Shown piece by piece: positions 60,843 to 64,000 of a DNA stretch of 64,000 nt. Numbering within the stretch: position 1 is the first letter of the stretch; the number at the start of each line of letters is the position of its first letter. The DNA is from Pyrenophora tritici-repentis. Taxonomy: Eukaryota; Ascomycota; Dothideomycetes; Pleosporales; Pleosporaceae. The notes beneath the pieces are model-generated. The model made no database searches. It saw nothing but the letters and a program-made list of their open reading frames with translations, and was not told where the DNA came from. The stretch spans positions 1-64,000 of the forward strand of contig NC_089396.1 in assembly GCF_003171515.1 (NCBI RefSeq). The letters are read 5' to 3'. The position numbers were made by a program, and so were the translations under genes.

Positions 60843-63350
60843 TTACTTATTAATCTGCTTACACTCCGCTCGCCAGTTAGTCAGCGTGTTAAGAGACGAC
60901 TGCGTATCAGGATGTTGCTCGCCAAGAACCTGCTCGCGTAGCTGACAGCATCTTTCCATTAATGCGAAAGCCTCCCTACTACGATTTTGTGAGTGCAGCG
61001 TGAAGGCAAGGTTGGCCATGCTGGACAGTGTGTCGGGATGGTCCGCTCCCAGCTTCGTCTTGCGAGTCTCCATCACTTGCATCTCTAGCTTCTCAGCATC
61101 GTCCCATCGGCCTTGGTTCCTGTATGTCGACGCTAGGTTGGCCATGCTAGTCAGCGTGTCGGGATGGTCCGCTCCTAGCCTCGTCTTGCTTGTCTCCATC
61201 ACTTGCACCTCTAGCTTCTCAGCGTCGTTCCATCGGCCTTGGTTCCTGTATGTCGACGCTAGGTTGGCCATGCTAGTCAGCGTGTCGGGGTGGTCCGCTC
61301 CTAGCTTCGTTTTGCGAGTCTCCATCACTTGCACAAACAGCTCCTTAGCTTCCTCGTATCGTCCGTCACTATACAAAGTCGTTGCACATTTCCACGCAAG
61401 ATCCAGTCTCTGTTCGTCGTCATCATCCGCTAGAACGTGCGACAGAGCATACTGGGCATGCGGAAGCAGTCGTCTCCACTTGCTTCTGTTACTGTGTTCG
61501 TTGTCAGGGAACACCCGGAGCAGCTGTGTGATAGTGTGTTGAGTCCACTGTCTAAGCTGTCCCCGAAGTTGTAGCCACTTGCGCAGGGCTTGGTGTACCA
61601 GTCGATGAAGATCGAGCGCAGACTCAGCCGGTCGCCTAGTGACGAGCGCATACTTGTCAAGTACTTTGATAGCATCTTCTCTTGCTTGCGGTGAGGCTGC
61701 TTCTAGAAGCTCGAGCGAAATATCTTTTCGATCTACGCATGCAGCGAGAAAAAGATAATCTGCAGCGAGTGCATTATCATGGCGGACGTGGCTCATGGAG
61801 AAGAAAAGTGTAGCAGCGGCGGGATCTGCCACGCCAGGGCCGCTTAGCATACCCTCAGACGAGTCACCGCTATACTCGAGAGCTAGTTCTTCGTGCTCGT
61901 CTAGTTGTGTTCGGTACTTCTGTACTGTCATGCCGCTAGTATTCATGCACGCTGCTGCTTGTGCGATGGCAAGAGGCAGATACAGCAACTTCCTTAGCAA
62001 GTACTTAGCTTCTTGCTGCTCAGTGTTCGCGAGTGGCCTTGCTAAGCGGGTTTGCAGCATTTTTAGCGCAGTGTCTGGTGTTAGCTCTTGCAGCGCTATG
62101 ACGTTTTGTGAAGCAAGCGCTTGAGCTGTGTTACTGTTTGTTGTAGTAAAGATGACAGAACAAAGCTTAGACTGCGGCAGACAGTCAGCTAAATCTGTAG
62201 CTCCTGTTGTGAACGAACGACTAGATTGTAGAGTAGTGTCTTCAGTGTTGTCGAAGATGAGCAAGCAGTGTCGCGTACTAATCTCTACCACACAGCGTTC
62301 TATGATCTGCTTCATGTCCGCCAGGTCATCATCCGACCCTAGGATACTAAGCTTCTGCGCTACACTTGCATACGACTGGTAGAGACTGTCTTTGTCGCTT
62401 ACGTCCATCCAAAAGACTGAACAGTTCTTGTTGTTATGCCTTGTTCTGTGTGCAGCCTCGAGCGCGAGCTGCGACTTGCCTGTTCCGCCAGGTCCAACGA
62501 TCGCTATCGTGGTCGTGGTTTGTTCGTTGCTGAAGAGCTTCGCTTCTAGCTTGGCAAGCTGTGACTCTCGACCGACAAAGCGAGGGTTTTGTGAAAACGG
62601 GATAATCGATGGTGCGTCACCAGCTGCCTCTACTTCCGCCTGCAGTCTGCGTTGTGCACTCTCCTGTCCTTCGCCATACGCGGTGGGCATAGAGACACCA
62701 AGAATCCCAAGCAGGCAGTATACTATGTCTTCCTCTTCCGTTGTTCTCCGATTTTCGGCCCATCGCTTCCGTTCTGATGTAGGAAACCCGTTTAAAGGAG
62801 AGTTGCGTAGTGCTGCGAGCGGAATGCCGGTGATGTTGTGTATTAGCTGATCAAGCGATGCTCTGTCGCCTATGTGATGTCTTTCACACGAGAAGAAATC
62901 GACTAACACTGGCACAATTAGCTCTTGGAGCGTCCACCCCCGAGTGAACCAATCGCTCGCACGGAATGATGCCTCCCAGTCGCTCTGTTGGACCGGCTCT
63001 GTCTTAATCGACACTGATACGTCTGACAAGAAGACGTAGCATCGTATCGCATCCTTGTACCACTGGAACATCGAGTTAATCGCTTTCGAGCGCTCGCACA
63101 AATCCCATCTGTCGATGCAGCAAGTGTCGATCCAGAAGTACTGCAGCTCGTCCTGCGCTGCTTGATTAGCACAGAACTCGAGCTTACGATAGCCTTCTTC
63201 CTTCTCCTTGTAGGTTCCGTTCAATATGTCTTCGATAAGGATCTCGGAGTCGCTCCATCTGTGCGACAGAATAGCGTAGGGCGGGATTGTTTTGCCGCGG
63301 AAATCTGTCAAGACAGGCCTTCCCAGGGCGTTATAGTGGAGAAGCCGCAT
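60843..63350 (-). CDS. NLR3: HET-NB-ARC-TPR heterokaryon-incompatibility-type receptor
   Basis: One exon, 835 residues, start M-R-L-L-H-Y-N. The HET domain covers about residues 1-230: A-I-L-S-H-R-W at 26-32, Y-F-W-I-D-T-C-C-I-D at 71-80, and S-D-W-F-T-R-G-W-T-L-Q-E-L at 132-144, followed by I-V-Y-C-L-L-G-I-L-G-V and A-Y-G-E-G. The NB-ARC domain has Walker A I-V-G-P-G-G-T-G-K-S at 284-293 and Walker B C-L-L-I-F-D-N-T-E-D, then the S-V-I-F-T-T-T-N block and L-P-L-A-I-A. Three 42-residue kinesin-light-chain TPR units and a cap end the protein. HET domains trigger cell death when non-self partners meet in fused fungal cells. Here the effector domain is fused to the receptor, unlike NLR1 and NLR2, which carry only a short motif. 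The gene appears intact. Confidence 0.9.
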   Translation of the reverse strand: MRLLHYNALGRPVLTDFRGKTIPPYAILSHRWSDSEILIEDILNGTYKEKEEGYRKLEFCANQAAQDELQYFWIDTCCIDRWDLCERSKAINSMFQWYKDAIRCYVFLSDVSVSIKTEPVQQSDWEASFRASDWFTRGWTLQELIVPVLVDFFSCERHHIGDRASLDQLIHNITGIPLAALRNSPLNGFPTSERKRWAENRRTTEEEDIVYCLLGILGVSMPTAYGEGQESAQRRLQAEVEAAGDAPSIIPFSQNPRFVGRESQLAKLEAKLFSNEQTTTTIAIVGPGGTGKSQLALEAAHRTRHNNKNCSVFWMDVSDKDSLYQSYASVAQKLSILGSDDDLADMKQIIERCVVEISTRHCLLIFDNTEDTTLQSSRSFTTGATDLADCLPQSKLCSVIFTTTNSNTAQALASQNVIALQELTPDTALKMLQTRLARPLANTEQQEAKYLLRKLLYLPLAIAQAAACMNTSGMTVQKYRTQLDEHEELALEYSGDSSEGMLSGPGVADPAAATLFFSMSHVRHDNALAADYLFLAACVDRKDISLELLEAASPQAREDAIKVLDKYALVTRRPAESALDLHRLVHQALRKWLQLRGQLRQWTQHTITQLLRVFPDNEHSNRSKWRRLLPHAQYALSHVLADDDDEQRLDLAWKCATTLYSDGRYEEAKELFVQVMETRKTKLGADHPDTLTSMANLASTYRNQGRWNDAEKLEVQVMETSKTRLGADHPDTLTSMANLASTYRNQGRWDDAEKLEMQVMETRKTKLGADHPDTLSSMANLAFTLHSQNRSREAFALMERCCQLREQVLGEQHPDTQSSLNTLTNWRAECKQINK

Positions 63351-64000
63351 AACGTTTGTAGTTTTGGCTTAGCCTAGGAAAGGCGAGGCGCGAACAACTT
63401 TAGTGGTGTCGAGAGTAGAAAGGCATAGTCGCGACAGAGCGAAGCAGGCAGAAGAAGCTTACGCCAGGCTGCTGTGAAGGCTGCCTGTGGAGGCAGTGCA
63501 TGCGACCAGGCTGAGCGGATGCTGGGCACATCGAGCATCCTGCGCCGCCCCGCATCACAACTTGCGCTGGCCAGCGTTCGCTATGCAAAATCGGGAATAA
63601 GAGCTGCCTAGGTCGGAGTACTTGAAACTGCAGTTCTTCGCCACAGCGCGCGGCGCAGATGTGTAGATATCTCAGCACGCAGCTGCAGGTTGCCGCGTGC
63701 CAAGGAGCTGCTAGTTGCGCACCGGCAGTCAGACATATTCTACGACCTTGCTGTTCGCGCGGAGGAACTGCTGGGGATCCTTACTCCTTACCCTAAATCG
63801 ACCTTTCGAGGCTGTAGTCTTAATATTTACCATCGTGGCTTTCTTTGCAGCCCACCGAGCTCTACATAGATATGTCCTGTAGCGAACGAACAGGGGCGTG
63901 CTAACGTGTCTGTGCGCGTGATGCCCATAATCGCGTGCCGCACACCCCGCAACATCAACACCAATCCACCCTTACCACTTCAACCACCCATAACTCCACA
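63351..64000. other. NLR3 upstream region, no gene supported
   Basis: GC-rich sequence with only chance frames on the minus strand. It should hold the NLR3 promoter. No telomere-type repeat is seen at the window end. Confidence 0.35.

Noticed and set aside
63400..63678. 92-codon minus-strand frame upstream of NLR3
   Set aside because: No motif or splice context; GC-rich composition alone can explain it.

Overview
This window looks like accessory, transposon-rich chromosome of a filamentous ascomycete (Pezizomycotina; a Dothideomycete is my best guess, unproven). The reasons are short introns of 45-65 bases with CTNAC-like branch sites, several fungus-specific families (DUF3505/OrsD-RecQ helicase, DUF3435 protein, HET domain, NB-ARC-TPR receptors, fungal bZIP, CorA-like), Ty1/Copia and hAT elements, and C-to-T nonsense changes in a CpA context like those left by RIP. 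A very large RecQ-like helicase gene of the telomere-linked type beside a long polypyrimidine tract suggests a subtelomeric origin.

Layout. 0-3.1 kb: polypyrimidine repeat tract. 3.1-13.4 kb (minus): a 1579-codon DUF3505-RecQ helicase gene broken by a Copia element (5.7-11.1 kb, identical LTRs, TSD tattg) and a 162-bp hAT MITE; removing both with one TSD copy each restores one exact frame. 13.9-16.7 kb: DUF3435/C2H2 gene broken by a 128-bp MITE. 17.5-19.6 kb: HerA-like P-loop ATPase with a duplicated tail. 20.1-21 kb: small bZIP remnant. 21.5-25.2 kb: complete hAT element carrying two MITE copies, one inside its transposase. 25.3-33.0 kb: solo LTR, then an NB-ARC-TPR receptor gene (NLR1) split by a second Copia element. 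33.7-34.8 kb: CorA-like pseudogene. 36.2-40.7 kb: a phosphorylase-fold (PNP_UDP) gene followed by a second receptor (NLR2). 41-50 kb: RING gene, degenerate hAT element, small genes, MITEs. 50-51.4 kb: zinc-finger array and a Trp-rich repeat protein. 52-57 kb: two convergent, broken copies of an unrecognised gene family around an inverted minisatellite. 57.6-64 kb: small ORFs, a GPI-like secreted protein, and a HET-NB-ARC-TPR receptor (NLR3).

The most interesting system is at 36.2-40.7 kb. The PNP_UDP protein ends in a motif of pattern I-[ST]-F-G-x2-N-x-G-F-Q-x-G-x3-G-x-V, and the two NLRs (NLR2 just downstream, NLR1 upstream) begin with the same motif. This is the layout expected of a fungal amyloid-signalling pair: an NLR whose N-terminal motif templates amyloid folding of the C-terminal motif of a cell-death effector, as in NWD2/HET-s. 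Here the predicted effector is a nucleoside-phosphorylase-like enzyme.

The other main theme is very recent transposition: six 162-bp MITE copies that read as identical, all with 8-bp TSDs; two Copia elements with identical LTRs; and old host genes (DUF3505-RecQ, DUF3435, NLR1, family A) cut by clean insertions. One Copia element has a UGA-CUA stop at its gag-pol border, the known leaky-stop context. Gene models come from reading frames and splice-site logic only; no database search was possible.
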